NCBI GenBank assembly: GCA_947000775.1
Contig: CAMQGK010000567.1
Span: 12,375,501 to 12,439,500 of the forward strand
From: Pterois miles
Taxonomy: Eukaryota > Chordata > Actinopteri > Perciformes > Scorpaenidae
Direction: 5' to 3'
DNA: 64,000 nucleotides
Each line of letters opens with the position of its first letter. The stretch's first letter is position 1. Below are positions 1 through 13,275 of this stretch, one piece after another. A model generated the notes under the pieces. It was not told the origin of the DNA and searched no databases. It saw only the letters and a list, made by a program, of their open reading frames with translations. A program made the position numbers and the translations under genes.

Positions 1-642
1 TTAATCCCTTTGTAAATATAGACTTTGCTGTTTGAATAATTCAAATGTCAGTTTCGAATCTAGACAAGAAAAACTTTCCCAGACAAGTCATAATAATGAC
101 ACCGTAGTAGTCAATGAATCAGCATAGACAAACCCAACCGTTGCAGACCTTTGGCAGATTATGTTTGAATGCTTTGGACCGCTGAAAAAATTAAGCAACA
201 GCTTCAAGAGTAATGTCACGAGAGAAAAATGATAAATCCTCTTGTTCTCCATTTGTTGCATTAAACACTGGACACCATCTGTTGGGTTGGACCGCAGAAT
301 ACAACAGCAGCAGGGTGGCAGCTGCCACCCTAAGATGCAACAGCCTGGCCACAGCCTCATGTCGCACGCTGACACACTCTAAAAATACTATTCTGGGCTC
401 CGGTAATGGGCTCTTACACTGTCTTAGTTATGGCAGGCAGACCAGCACACTGAGCAGAGATGAAGCTAAAAGGTCATTAATCAAAATAAGCCAACTCTAA
501 ACAAAAGACAGTTTGGTTGCCCGGCCAGCAGGGATTACTGCGTATTATCACAACACTTCAGAAAAAGGCAGCAACCGGTCCTGCGTATCTAACATGTCAA
601 TCCCTCTGCTGACCCCTACCTCCACTCTGACCCCTCCTCCAG
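1..642 (+). other. 5' noncoding sequence ending in a splice acceptor
   Basis: No coding exon or recognisable repeat is visible here. The last 40 bases are pyrimidine-rich and end in CCAG at 639-642, with a second possible AG at 645-646, only 16 or 12 bases before the start codon. This suggests that an untranslated first exon and the promoter lie upstream of the window and that this stretch is the end of a 5' UTR intron. A leader beginning in this stretch cannot be excluded. No TATA box or obvious CpG island is seen. Confidence 0.55.
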
Positions 643-658
643 GCAGTAGGTGACTGAG

Positions 659-1087
659 ATGGGCGTTCGTCTAGGCTGCTTGAGCGACTCCCCGTGGTGG
701 CCGCCGCCGCTGCTGCTGTTGCTGTTCTGCACTGTCCCCTTCTGCTCAGGCCGGCCCTTTGGGATTCCCACGCCCTCTGTGAACGTAGCAGTGGTATTCA
801 GCGGCTCGGCCTACCAGACAGAGATTAAGGGCCGGTTAAGCCGGGAAAACTTCATGGACCTGCCTCTGGAGGTGAACCCCATCACCGTGCTGGTCAACAA
901 CACCAACCCACGGGCACTGCTCACCCGCATCTGTGACACCCTCTCCACCAACCGCGTCCATGGAGTGGTGTTCGAGGACAACGTTGGCTCGGAGGCCGTG
1001 GCACAGATCTTGGACTTCATTTCCACTCAGACGGCCGTTCCCATCGTGGGCATCAGTGGAGGCTCTGCCGTCGTCCTGCCATACAAG
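659..1087 (+). CDS. grin2c: grin2c coding exon 1: signal peptide and start of amino-terminal domain
   Basis: This exon encodes residues 1-143. I chose the ATG at 659 because it is the first in-frame ATG; the frame stays open only a few codons further, to a GTG at 650. Residues 1 to about 31 form a signal peptide with a leucine core (PPPLLLLLF) and a small-residue site near SG at 30-31. The mature part opens the LIVBP-like amino-terminal domain: NVAVVFSG, DLPLE, HGVVFEDN and AVAQILDFIS. An N-glycosylation sequon lies at N80, and C92 matches one partner of the domain's conserved disulfide. The exon ends in phase 0 at AAG|GTCAGT. Confidence 0.96.
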
Positions 1088-1814
1088 GTCAGTGAGGGGA
1101 CGGGTTAAGGATGGGGAGAGGGCCAGTATCTCTGGTTGAGACTTTACTTGTGGGAACCTTGTAGAATATAATTTGAAAGTTATCAAACTATAGCCATTCA
1201 ATTCACATTTCAACCACTTGCATTTGCATGAAATATGCCCCGAAACTATAGTTCAAGCCTTCAGGCTGCACTGAGGTCTAAATCAAATACTTGCACTCTG
1301 GGTAAACAAGACCACTTGTAACTCTGAGGAGCCTAATTAAATATCCAGGTAATTTTCTTAATGATATCATTCATAGTCAGCAACTTGCATGAGATACTGC
1401 AGCTAAACAGAAAGCTGTATGAAGTAATGAGCATAAGAAATGACAGGATGGATACAGATTATCAGCAGCAGTAGAGATGCCACCAGCTACAGTCCACATC
1501 TGGGTTGTAAATCGCACATCATTTTCCTAATGTTATGTGCTAAATGATAGACTCAAATTCATACGCTAATGGAGCCAAGCCAATGGCTTTTCATCATTTC
1601 TCGCAATCATCTTGGTTTGTTACGGCTATAAATTCTGAGCTTTGGGAGATGCAGTCAGGTGTGGAGCAACAGAGGCAGTTTATAATCTCTCCAGACAGTT
1701 TAATCTAAGAGTTTTGTTTCATGTGTGCAGAAACACTAATAAATCACACATTCATGATGAATCAAGTCCCTCTCATCGTCTTAAACAGTCATGACAGAAG
1801 CATTCAGATCTTTC

Positions 1815-2368
1815 TAGGGATGCACCGATCCAACTTTTCCAGTCCCAATAGTGAAACCTGAGCTTTGGATATCAGCCAATACTGAGTACTGATCTGAAAC
1901 CAGTGTTAAATAAGCTGCATGTTTCACTGTGTTGAAGAGACTGGGATCATTCTGACTTTGTAAAACACAATGTCACAAATAAATATATCGATATAAATTT
2001 ACAACTAAATTTACTAATAACTTGGCAAATAGCAACTTGGTAACAAATTTGTCAAGTTCTTCGGCACAATCCCTCTGGAGGAGCTTTATTAAGTCTATTG
2101 TGTTATATGTGTAGTGTTACTCTCTGCAACCCCTCAAACACTGGCGTTGTACATTATAAGTAACCATAGTACTTGTTGGTGTGAAATACTTAAACGGTTG
2201 ACATGTTTGTTGTTAGCTCAGCTATGCGGCCTACAGGCGAGCTGATGACATGACATAGTACCTACATGTGTAAAGGGACGTAAATTTAATAAATTGAATA
2301 GATCAGCCCCATTGTCGCCAATACCTGATACCAGCTATCTGAGTCAGTATCGGGTCGGTGTATCCCTT
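1815..2368. mobile_element. hAT-like nonautonomous element, TAGGGATGCACCGATCC ends
   Basis: The left end TAGGGATGCACCGATCC is matched by the right end GGGTCGGTGTATCCCTT read in reverse, with about three differences over 17 bases. Possible 8-bp target duplications are GATCTTTC at 1807-1814 and GATCATTA at 2369-2376 (6 of 8 identical). No transposase is encoded. The 8-bp duplication and end type suggest the hAT superfamily, by inference. Confidence 0.7.
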
Positions 2369-5119
2369 GATCATTAACGTAACAGCAGTCATATATAATA
2401 TACCCACAGTCTAAAACACCATTACGAGTAAAATAATGTCATCATCTGGGTGGAAACTACAGCTGTCAAATAAATGGTTCCTCTAATGTGTGGACAATCA
2501 CAGTAGCAAGCTAATGTGAGACCGAAAAGTTCAGATTTCTTCCAGTCTTGTCCAAACTAGAGCAACATCGTGGGCCATAACACTAACTAAGATGTGTACA
2601 ACTTTAGTTGATTATGTACTAAATTATAAATCAATTAAGCTGATTTGATCAGTCAAAAAAGGGAACAGCCGGCATGGTAGGACTACAAGCATGCACTAGA
2701 CGCCACTGTTGTTGTTGTTACACATCACACCGGCATGCTAAAAACACAAGTGGAGCAGCAGTCAGTGTAAAAAAGTGAAGCCGACATATTGTGGGGTCTT
2801 TACAGCAGTACTGCTGGATCTCCGTATGAAAGGGGCTGATGAGAGCAAGTGGAATATGTTGCACACGTTGCCTGCCAATAAATAAACAGTTGTCAATTCA
2901 TGATACTTTATCATCTCTTAATTTTAATACAACGGCGTCGCGAATAGTTGAATAGATAGAAGGCTTCAAATAGACCCTATGATCGCTGAAAATGCTTCAA
3001 AAAATCCTGAAACAAATTAATCTGGCAGACTAAGAGATATGTCGCCAGGCTGATGACAGAGGAACATACCGTTACAGAAATTTGGATTCGATTTTCAGAT
3101 CTTATTTTTGGCCAGGTGCTCCATAGTTTCAATAAAGTTGGCTGCATTCGTTGATAATGTACAAATTCAATCAATCAGTCGAAACAGGGCCTGCAGCAGT
3201 CATAAAAATAATTAATAGAAATTAAAATGCCTCAAAGCAGAAATGAAATAGTTTCAATCTCAGTTCTACTCAAGGTACAGATTTATTTTCTTGGGAGCAG
3301 TCAAATGATCACGCAGAAGCCCACACGTACAGCAATCTGAGCACTAATCACAGCAGCCATTATCAGCATTAGATAGATGGACGGCCACAATAAATGATTA
3401 ATAAATATCAGAGATACCAGTTTGCTCAGGAATACATCACAGTAGTGCCAGGTTTGTGGAGCAGGTAACAAATTAGGAAATTTTGTCAAGGTCAAACACA
3501 AAAAAGGTCAAACACTATGAATCCCTCAAATTCACGTTCATTCTAACTGATACAGTGAGGTCAGGTTTTAGTCGGTCACTATATATAATCTGTGGCCTCC
3601 AAAGACCGTTGAATCCTTATCAGTACTGTATTAGTGCTGTACGCAGCCCTAACCCTCAGGTGACGTAAACGCCTCGAGAGACACATACGAGCCATTAAAC
3701 TGCTTTTACAGTTGAAGCTGGAAGGTTTAGCAGCAATGCTCCATCCACACGACCATGATCATCCACCACAATAGTCTCAGCCACAGAGACCAACGATAAT
3801 CCTTTCAGAACGGCTTTTTTTTTTTCTGGTGACATTTCAGTGCCTTCTGCAGAAGACGGCACAGAGCTCAGCATCACCGAACAACAGAGAAAAAGTACAG
3901 TTTGAAGCCCTGCAACAAGATGATCTTTTAAAGATTTAGGGCAAAGTGAACTTTGCACATCAATAATAGTGAATTATTAAATTCATGCACTTTGAAGACA
4001 AACAGAAGATCAGAAAGTGCAGAAGAAACAAGTGTGAATAAAGTGTCGTAGTGTCGTCAGTAAAAAGCTAAAGAACAGACGTAACAGCTCTACAGCTCTA
4101 ATTGTTTCCTATTTGTTATCTAATTAAATTCATTTGTACATCAGTCCATTGAGGCCTTAATAAGATAAATTAATATGCAAGACCTTATGATAAAATAATT
4201 TAGTAATAATTTTCCCTAATTTGGAAAATACACAAGTATGAGGTTTGATTATTGAAGAATGACTTCGGTGATCAACATAAGCCTAACTTCATCAATGGCC
4301 TTCTGCTGAGTGTCTTTTTAGCTACAGTACCAAGGATTGAAACTCGTTAGGGAGCTACACAATTCTGAGAATCAAGGAGATAATAGTAAGACTCCAATAA
4401 TTCCCTTAATTCATATGGGTTTACAGACAGCTCCCGTCAGCTGCATCCATATCAGAAAACATAGAGAGACGTCACTCAGCAGTCAACGCCTCCTGCTGCT
4501 CATTTGCACTCTTACCTATTCTGACTTGAGGACAGCAACAGCAACAGCAACTCAGTCACAGTAAATTACTAAATAAACACATGTAACAAGAAATGAGCGT
4601 AATGACAGGCTGACAGCCGTTAAAATGAGTGACTGCATTTCATCAGTAATTGGCCAGTGACGGACATTGAGACCATTAATAATATGCTGTGTAGTGATGC
4701 ATTAAAAGGTGCCTTACACAACAGTGAGTGCATGCATTATTAATATGGACGGTCCCAGAAACCAAATGTAATCTTCCGCTACCCACGGAGGTATCTGGTC
4801 TCTGATTGACACATACACCTCCATGCCTCATCCGATAATTTCATACAAGTTTGAGACATTTTCCCATCTTTCGGACAGCCACTGTGCAGGTGTTACTGCT
4901 GCATAGTAACAGTCGGCCTATTTTGAAAGCTCACTCAAGCTCCAATAAAGCACTGTGTTGGAAAATCCTGGCAAACAATAAGTAAACCTTGATAATGTGG
5001 GAAAGGCTAATCTGAATTTGACAGATTCTTGGACTGAAGGAAAATTCAATCAAGCAAAGTTGTTGCAACTCCCAACATGGAAGGATTTTATAAGACCTTA
5101 CATGTGACTATAATGTCCC

Positions 5120-5265
5120 TTTAAAAAAAAAAAAACAAAAAAAAAACAAAAAAAAAATACAAATACAATCAAGGGTGGCTGCAGCTCAGTTGGCTAAACA
5201 TTTCAATTGCCATCCTTCTCCTCAGAAAATATGAAAGTATCATTGAGCAACACACTGAACCCAAA
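5120..5265. repeat. A-rich tract and decayed tRNA-like SINE fragment
   Basis: An A-rich stretch at 5123-5158 precedes GGTGGCTGCAGCTCAGTTGGC, which resembles the A-box head of a tRNA-derived SINE. GAGCAACACACTGAACCC near 5257 resembles the internal GGGCAAGACACTGAACCC block of fish SINEs. The B box is not recognisable, so this is a remnant. Confidence 0.5.
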
Positions 5266-5500
5266 TGGTCCAAATTTTCTGTGCAGAAAAAATGTATATG
5301 TAATCTTATATCTGATATCTAAGGCTATATTTTGGGTAAATGGCAGTGCTAGTGTGGCTTAAGCTGACACAATTTGTACTGGAATAACAAAAAAATAAAT
5401 AAAAAATTTGCTTATAGCTTAATAAGTTTAATAATAAGTTTACAGTTTGTCCAAAATGTTTACAAAAAAGTATTTTATCATATTAGACATTTGTTTGTAG

Positions 5501-5830
5501 TAGGGCTTGGTGATATGGAGAAAATCAAACATCAGCATATTTTTTACAGGAAACCTTTATATCAATATTGCGACAATATAGTAGGGTTGACCACTGGTGC
5601 ATTTACAAAATTTTTGCTAAATAATGATCAGTAATGTGAATATAATGATTAAGTGGATAAAGGCGAGTAATAGAACAGTAGAACAGTCCGATAAGTGCAG
5701 AAAATTACGTCACTTTGCTGTAATGCAGCCTTGAAAACCAGGAAAAGACCACACTTATGCCACATCACGACATTTAAAATCTAGGACTAATATCACGATA
5801 GATATTATATTGATATGTTGCCCAGCCCTA
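5501..5830. mobile_element. MITE with TAGGGCTGGGC-type ends
   Basis: The left end TAGGGCTTGGTGATATG and the right end CATGTTGCCCAGCCCTA-like sequence (exactly GATATGTTGCCCAGCCCTA) are inverted copies with several differences. The element is 330 bp and noncoding. Comparison with the repeat at 31640-31850 suggests that it inserted into another copy of that repeat, just before GTGAAATT. Target duplications are not clear. Confidence 0.65.
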
Positions 5831-6035
5831 GCGTGAAATTGCCATAATTAGCATAAGAAGTCTTGAGTTATGACCAAAAACATGGTTTTCTGTGCGGTCA
5901 CAGTGACCTTTGACCACCATATTTTCATCAGTTCATCTTGAGTCCAAGTGGATGTTTGGGCCTAATTTGAATTAATTTCCTTAAGGTGTTCCTGAGGTAT
6001 CGCATTTATTCGTACAGACAACCTGAAAACATTAT
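5831..6035. repeat. dispersed repeat carrying a DR1-like motif, copy 1
   Basis: It aligns over about 180 bases with 31665-31850, sharing CTTGAGTTATG, CACAGTGACCTTTGACCAC and AGTTCATC followed by TTGAGTCCAAGTGGA. The shared TGACCTTTGACC lies at 5904-5915. It is a type I recall as common in teleost genomes; its class is not known to me. Confidence 0.65.
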
Positions 6036-9000
6036 CTGAAAAATGACCTCGAATTTACGACTAATACTGCATATAGATGAATATACTAAATAGAAGTATT
6101 GAGATTGCTGAGCCCACTTTACAAGCAACATGCAGCCTCAGTTCACAAAGGGCTGCCAATAACAGGCTGTAGAGAGGTAGGGCTCTATCGACATATCTGC
6201 CAAACATCCAAGGGACCACTGTAGATAACATCCTCCAACGAGAGCTGAAGTAGCGGCACTATACCTCTGGGATCAGTGTATCTGCTGTAATTATGGAGGA
6301 GCATATCACAGAATCCAGATGGCAGAAGTCCAGAGTTTTATAAGTAGAAAACAATGGACTACCAAGTACCGACGCAGAGAGTCATTGTTTCAAAATGAGA
6401 TTTAAATCTGAAGTTTGAGACGTCAATTTATTCTATCGGTCATTCCATTATTCAAAATATGACAGGAGTACTGTCAGCAAAATGATTGGTCTCCAGTAGA
6501 TATTAATGTCACAGTGTATTAAGATACCACCAGTAGTCACCTATTCAGGCTATAATTGGTCATTTATCCATATCGATGTAACAATGTGCACATGACAATT
6601 ATGTACCTGGTACACAGAGATGAATTTGTTCCAACCCTCTTTGAGTCTTCTTCTAAACAATCAGTGACGCCGCTCCATCGATTGATTTATGGGACGCTGT
6701 CAAAGGTAGTCAACAAGGCAATGGAGCTCATTAATTTTTCATATTTATCTCTGAGAGCCGAGGGTTTGATCTTTCTGGAAGTGACAGCATAAAAGTAGGT
6801 GATAAACTGATTCCTGTCCTCAGGATATTTTAGCTTGTTGATCGGCAGCGTCAGAGTTATCTTCATGTTCTATCCCGATGAGGAAAAAACACAAATAATA
6901 ACCAGCAAAAGTTCAGAAGGCTCTACGGTTAAGATGGAGACTGGAAGTATGAAGCAAAGTTCACTCCACTAGCAATATTATTTATTTATGCATCTATACA
7001 GTTAGAACTCTGGCAGCCTTATGTCAATTTCACACTGACAGAAATTCAAAGCTACGTATATCACAATTGCCAGCAGATCAATCAGTTCCTACAGGCCTGA
7101 TCAATGTGCAAACAGTGGATAAATCAATAGCGTGATTCATGGCCGACAGAAATGACCGAACTGTTAGTGAAGCCCAGAGAAACCTGCACCTGGTTTAGAA
7201 ACTAAAATATGGCTGCTTCTAAGCCAGGACACAACAGCACAGAGCTCCAACAAGTCCTCGAACCTAAACGACAAAATAGGTAGTTTGCTTTCCAAAATGA
7301 CCATCAAAGATTCATTTGGGCATTTTCTAACCTGCCACCTCTATGATTAACAGCTGGCCAGATTTAGCCATCTGAAACGATATGGGTAACTTTACAGAGA
7401 GATTGTGTTCATAGTACAGAAGCTTAAAGTGCTAGAACTGACTTTAGAGTTTTGATGCACCTGCAGCATGAAAAAGGGAAACCAAAATGGACCGTTAGGG
7501 TGATGACACAGGATCTCAGTTACACAAAGAGGTGTAGTTTTAGCTGAACATCCGTCCTAGTGTTGCTTTAACTACCGACAGTTATTTGTCATAATACGGT
7601 TGGAAAAAGTTGGGACAAATCGCTGAACAAATAAATACATGAAGTGACATCCATCAGAAGTACTTACACACTAAAAGCGATTTTCTGAACTCATTAACAG
7701 AATCAACTTGTTCTCTCATTATGCGTTAAGTTCAATATCCTGAAGAATGAAGCATTCATTGTGCGGTCTGATAGATCACATCCTCCGAGCCACAGCGCTG
7801 TAAAGTGGACTAAATGTAAGTAAGACACGAGCACAACTCTGATTGTCTTGACAGGAACATGAGCCCGAGGCTTTTCTCAAAACTAGAGCAGTTCCTTTTT
7901 TGTCTCCGTCTGCTTTCGCTACGTCCTGAACTCGCTCGTCTCTTCCTCCACCTGCTGCATTTTAAAACCACTGGCACAGTTACGGTGTAACCTGTGTACA
8001 GTGACACAGAGCATTAATACAAAGCAGCCAGAGGGAGCAGAGAGTCAGTACATACACTATGTACAGCAGTGTAACATTATACCACTGGATAATATTGATA
8101 TATCATGACAAGATAAATTGTACATAAGCAAGTACTGTGCAGGGGCAACCATCAGTTGTGTGTGTTTTAAGTGAAGGAAGTCCTTACCTACCAAAGTGCA
8201 TACCAAGTGAGTGCCAAAACATGACTATAACAAAGTTTAACAACACTTTAGTTGCTATAAGTGGATACTGCAAGAAAACAAAATGAATCGTTGATATATC
8301 TGGTTTGTCATTCAAAAACATTTTCTTATTGATTGATTAAAAAAGCAGTGGCCACAGTAAGTTTCCTCTAAAATGTATTTGTACCAAATTAGTTGTATAT
8401 AAATGTAATATATTGGAACAGACTCACAAGTTAGTCTCTAAACGTGTCGTTTATGTTTGTAATACGAGTATCACCTTTTGTTTGAGAAAGGTGATACAAA
8501 TGCAAGCTAGTGAAATATGGGGAAAGGTACGTCAAAGTTCAATATTCAAATTGTCCATGCATTACTTTTGTTTTTACAGTTAGATAAGCCAAAGATTATA
8601 TGTAAATTTGATGCCTTATTGAAGACCTTTAACTAACTTGTGTTGTGCTTGTTTTGTCATTACTGTATTTTTGTCCTCAACCCCATTTTAACATGGTTTT
8701 GAGTGATTAAAGGAATATGTAACTTTAAAATTAACATAAACCCGCTAAACTTCAGTTTCTGATTTGATTCGGTTTGTAATCATAACCTCAGACAACTAAA
8801 ATGTCTCAATCTGGTTTCTCTTCATTTTCTTCTGGTCAAATGCAGACACTTTCATGCTTATTTGCATATTATTTCAGTTTTTCTCCACACCATCTATACA
8901 GTGTCATAATGTTGGTTTTTGAGTGGAAAAGAGCCAGGGAGTAGTGTGTGTGTTCCTGGTCGCCGGGCAGGATCTGTGTGACGTCAGCAGCACAGGAAGG

Positions 9001-10251
9001 CGACGCCAGGGCATTTCCTGCTGCGCGGCGGAGGCAGACATATGTCGCAGCACAGAGTCGTAGCCAGAAGTCCCTCTTTATAGGACAGAGAGAGAGGACC
9101 AGCGAACCAAACACCACAACACGTTCCATATCTGCACATCTAATTTCACTCACTGCCACAACACATTCACCACAAAACATCCTTTAATCGTGGCTTCAGT
9201 CTCTTGTTTCCTTAGATTTTTGGATGCATGCCACGTCTATAATAGGCGTCCCTCACCTGGGTCATTCAAATAACCTTCAGCTATCCAGTAAGACCGTTAC
9301 AGAGCAGGTGAATACTGCTGTTTGTGTACTGGTCCTGTATTGGGTTCAGTGACGCATCAACAGCTGTGGTTCAGAGATAATCACTGCTTTACACTCATCT
9401 AACTCCAACTCTGTTTCAAAGCATCTAAAACTAATCTTCTGGCTGCATTCATTCAACTGGACATTGCAAGATTTGAGCACAACACGCCTGACGAAATGTT
9501 AAAGGGTTAAAAAGTGAGAGTTGACTGTGCAGACCAACAGAGTGTCTGCGTCTGTGCTGGTAAACAGATATGAGTTCTTCTTGTGTATATTTTACCCTTG
9601 TGAATGTAATCTCAGCCTTGAGGAGCTAAGCTTTCCACTCAATGGCTGTAATCTTCTTTGGGACTGTAGACTATTACTGTGAGCTTCTGTGGACAACACT
9701 GTGGAAGTACAGCTTACTGGCTGAACAGAGTCATCATTGATACCCATTTACATTTACCCCACTCATAATCTAACACACATTATCCACAGTATTGGGCAAT
9801 ATGATCATGCATATCGTGAGATGATAGAGATTTCACTTTAATGTTTCTCCAATCTCTAATATCTCTGGTTATATTAGATTCATGGCAATTTTGGACTAAG
9901 AGGATTTCTGTATTATTGTGGTGACTTATCAGGCATTTCTGTATCTATTGTTATGTTAAATTATAATTATACCATCATAGAAAATGCTCTCAACTTGGTT
10001 CATCCCTAGACAGTGAACAAATCACCTTTCAGGGTTTCCTGCTGGGGTTTAAAGAGGAGTCGCTCCACCTAGCCTTAAAGAAAGAGCATCTTCATGAATG
10101 TCAGAGTGAATTACTGCATTTTTATATAGTGAGTATAACAGGCCTAATAAGTGTCAGGGAGAGTTATCAGCGGTGCTACATCACATGGCAAAAACATTTA
10201 ATGTTAGTGAGGAAACTATCTAAAACTATATATTAAGCACAGATCTGACAG

Positions 10252-10910
10252 ATGAGGTATGATATGGGCTTTTTATGGCCAATGCCCATTTTGTTTTGTT
10301 TTTAACAGAATCAGGATATATATGGGCCAATATATGATATATGCACTTATATATTAAAAAAAAAAAAATGTATAAACTAAATATCCAATACATGAAACAG
10401 TTAATCAAAAAAAAAAACTTTGTCAAATGAAAGAATGAAAAAAATAAAGTTTTAGTGCACTTAGCAGCATTTATCAGATGCAGAGGAGTTACTTAGGGGT
10501 TTTTTAATTCGGGGTTTGATTCCCACTCCTTTCTGTATTTTTGTGTTCAGAGACATGATGAGGTAGCCAGCTAGATGTTGCTTTCCTACACTGCTTGAAG
10601 GTATCCACAGTTATGCTTTGCTTACGTCACAGAGACGCACACACAGTGGACGAGGTGAGTAAGTGACTGAGGCTGTTGGGAGTTAAATGCAGAGCAGATC
10701 TGAGTGCAGTGATTTATTTAAGACAAAGAAAATTTTAGATTTCCTGGTACATCCAGCCAGCGGCGGCTTCATACTCAGCCATTCATTTGCAGTCTGGACG
10801 TGGAGGGATTCACATCTCTTACTCTGACTGCAGCTAGGAGGGACTGCTGCGCGAAAATGTCAAATAATCAGACCGATTAATTGGCCGACCGATTAATCGG
10901 TTGACCTCTA
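10252..10910. mobile_element. hAT-like element, long relative of the intron 11 MITE
   Basis: The left part (GATATGGGCTTTTTATGGCCAATGCC) and the right part, CCGATTAATCGGTTGACCTCTA, match the two halves of the 134-bp element at 52836-52969, with about 500 additional bases between them. The exact left end and target duplication are unclear. No coding frame is seen. Confidence 0.55.
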
Positions 10911-11354
10911 CTAAAGACCAAATCATTTTGTATGACAGGTCTTCAACAATATAGAAAAAAAGTAGGTATAATGTGCATAATTGTTTCTACTGGCCAGCCG
11001 TAAAGAGCCAGCTGGACATGACACCTGAACAGAAAACATCTTGAATTCAGTCAAATGGACTTGAAATATTTGCAATATCTGCACATTTAAAGGCCTTCGC
11101 ACACCAAGTCCATATTTTGTGTTTTTTTTTAATCACATTCTTTCCACACATGGGGTCTGATGTGTTTTATTATTCTCTGTGATAAAAATTTTCAATATGA
11201 GATAAAGTAATGGATAACACTACTTCCCAGAGGTGGATAAAGAATGGCATCAACAAGAAACCACTGTTTTGCTGCCTAGGGCACAATCACTACTGTCTAG
11301 ATCTTTCCTACAGCCTTTGTTTTGCAATCATCCCCCAAATCAAAGCTCAAAAAA

Positions 11355-11402
11355 GCAAAAAATGCTCAAAAGCATTAAGCAAAAAATGCTCAAAAGCATT
11401 AA
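11355..11402. repeat. tandem duplication, 24-bp unit, two copies
   Basis: GCAAAAAATGCTCAAAAGCATTAA-type units lie at 11355-11378 and 11379-11402 and are identical. Each unit contains the near-palindrome AATGCTcaAAAGCATT. Confidence 0.85.
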
Positions 11403-11550
11403 GCTTTTGGTAAGAAACTTGAATAAATCCAGTTGTTTGAAAGAGATGCTTACAAAGTAATATAAAATCTATATTAGAGAGAAATATGACCTGTTTAACT
11501 TAACACTAGCGCTAAACAGAATATAACACATTAAAACCACTGATGCTAAC
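11403..11550. repeat. repeat B, copy 1
   Basis: AGAAACTTGAATAAATCCAG and ATATTAGAGAGAAATATGACC align with 27210-27360 and, less closely, with 47690-47822. The third copy sits within a GGGATGGGAA-ended element, which suggests that this is internal sequence of that element. Confidence 0.55.
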
Positions 11551-12689
11551 ATTTTTTGGATTTTTATAATATATAAATCAATCATTTGTACAGTGTGTTT
11601 TTATGCAAATAACCAAACACTGTAATTGTACAATCTTTGTTTTAATATATCGAACATTGAATGACATCAGATCTAAAGTGTTGTTCCTTCATCGAGTACA
11701 AAGATTTCAGAAGTGGCAGATAAAATTTCTAAGAGGCAGACAAAAAATTTTTAAAAAGTCAGACCCTGACTGATGCAGCCAACAGGAGCTTTGATGGCAG
11801 GCTTTTAGACCCACTTTTGTTGAGGCCGGTTGGAATGCGTATAAACACGTTTGCCCTTATATGTGGTTGGGTAACACATCGTAGAAGACCGCTAGACTCT
11901 TCAGTCTGCATTTGGCTGCTAGAAAGCTACTGGTGGGGAATTCATATTACATTATGTGTAACCGACTGTGACTGCTTCATTTCATTCCACCATATGCCTC
12001 GGACAGTACTGCACATGCTCTGCACGCTGACAGGGCGGTCGTGACTTGAGGCTTTGAGCTACAGCTGAGCCTGTGGTAATGCCCCAGGCTCATTTGGACT
12101 GCGCTATCAGCCTGCTCTCTGCTAATTGAGCTGTTGAGATTGTAGTTTGCAGGGGGCTTTGCTCTGACAGAGCCTCAGGCCAGTAACTATGTACAAGGCA
12201 TAGAGAAACACAAGCATAAACACACACACCTGCACATGCACAGTCTGACACCTTAGCGCCTGTCGGGGGACAAGCTTGATTGTGAAACGTTGCAGATGCA
12301 GGAACAGGCAGCACAGGAATGAGGCAATAACGCTGACAGATTTGCTGTGGGACAGTGAGGGGGAAGGAGAAAATGAGTAGATTTATACGATCTTCCTCAA
12401 GCTCCTCCGTGACTATCCTGCATAAGATCCCTGCAGCCAGTGTGGATGTATGCAGCCAGCCGGCCTCCACTGCAGTCTAATCCATCTTAGTCCACAGCAG
12501 GTCCCTCACACTGAGCTGAAACCAATTCCTAGTAAAGACGCTGATGACCGTATTTCATCTATGTGAATATTACGGTAATCAGTTATGTAGTAATGTATGA
12601 GAGTCAGCATTTTAAAGGAAACTTATGAGCTTTGGGTTTTAATTTAATGAAGTACAAATGAAACAGTTGCCATATTATTATGTGTCATA

Positions 12690-13275
12690 ACCACTTAATC
12701 ACAAATTAACCACATTTTTATCTGTTTTGTCAAATATTTGATACTCTTACCAACATGGTAGTGAGCAAATGTATTGCTTCATACAAATGTATGCATAAAT
12801 GTATTATCGGAAATCAATTAACAATCCATAACAATGACAAATATTGTCCAGAAACCCTCACAGGTACTGCATAAAAATATACTCAAATCATAACACGGCA
12901 AACTGCAGCCCAGCAGACAACAGCTGTCAGTGTGTCACTGTGCTGACGTGACTCGCCCCAATCTGCAAGGGATTATTATGATTTTTATTATTATTATTAA
13001 AGTTGGCATGCCTGTAAAGGGGAGACATGTGAATACCCATAGAACCCATTTTCATTCATATATTTTGGAGGTCAGAGGTAAAGGGGCCCTTTGAAAATGG
13101 CCATGCCAGTACCAGTGGATTCCTCAGGTTGTCTAGTTTTATATGATACCAGTATCTTCACTCTAGCTGTAAAACTGAGCCTAAAAATCACAAGTTGCGT
13201 CAAAGCATTAAAGGAATAAGTGGTGTGATAACAATTGTGTTAATGTTATTATCTCGTTGACTTTGACAGCCCTAG
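12690..13275 (-). mobile_element. CAGCCCTA-ended MITE, copy A
   Basis: It shares long blocks with copies at 14250 and 37569: ATTGTCCAGAAACCCTCACAG, GGCAAACTGCAGCCCA, CTGTAAAGGGGAGAC and TTTGAAAATGGCCA. The right end CTTTGACAGCCCTA is intact; the left end is decayed. A small ATT run lies at 12971-13002. It is noncoding. Confidence 0.7.

Noticed and set aside
650..658. Start of grin2c at the upstream GTG (650)
   Set aside because: Nuclear vertebrate genes start at ATG, and the ATG at 659 precedes a normal signal peptide. The frame before it overlaps the splice acceptor.
5173..5265. tRNA gene
   Set aside because: Only an A-box-like head is present; the cloverleaf and B box are missing, so it is a SINE remnant.
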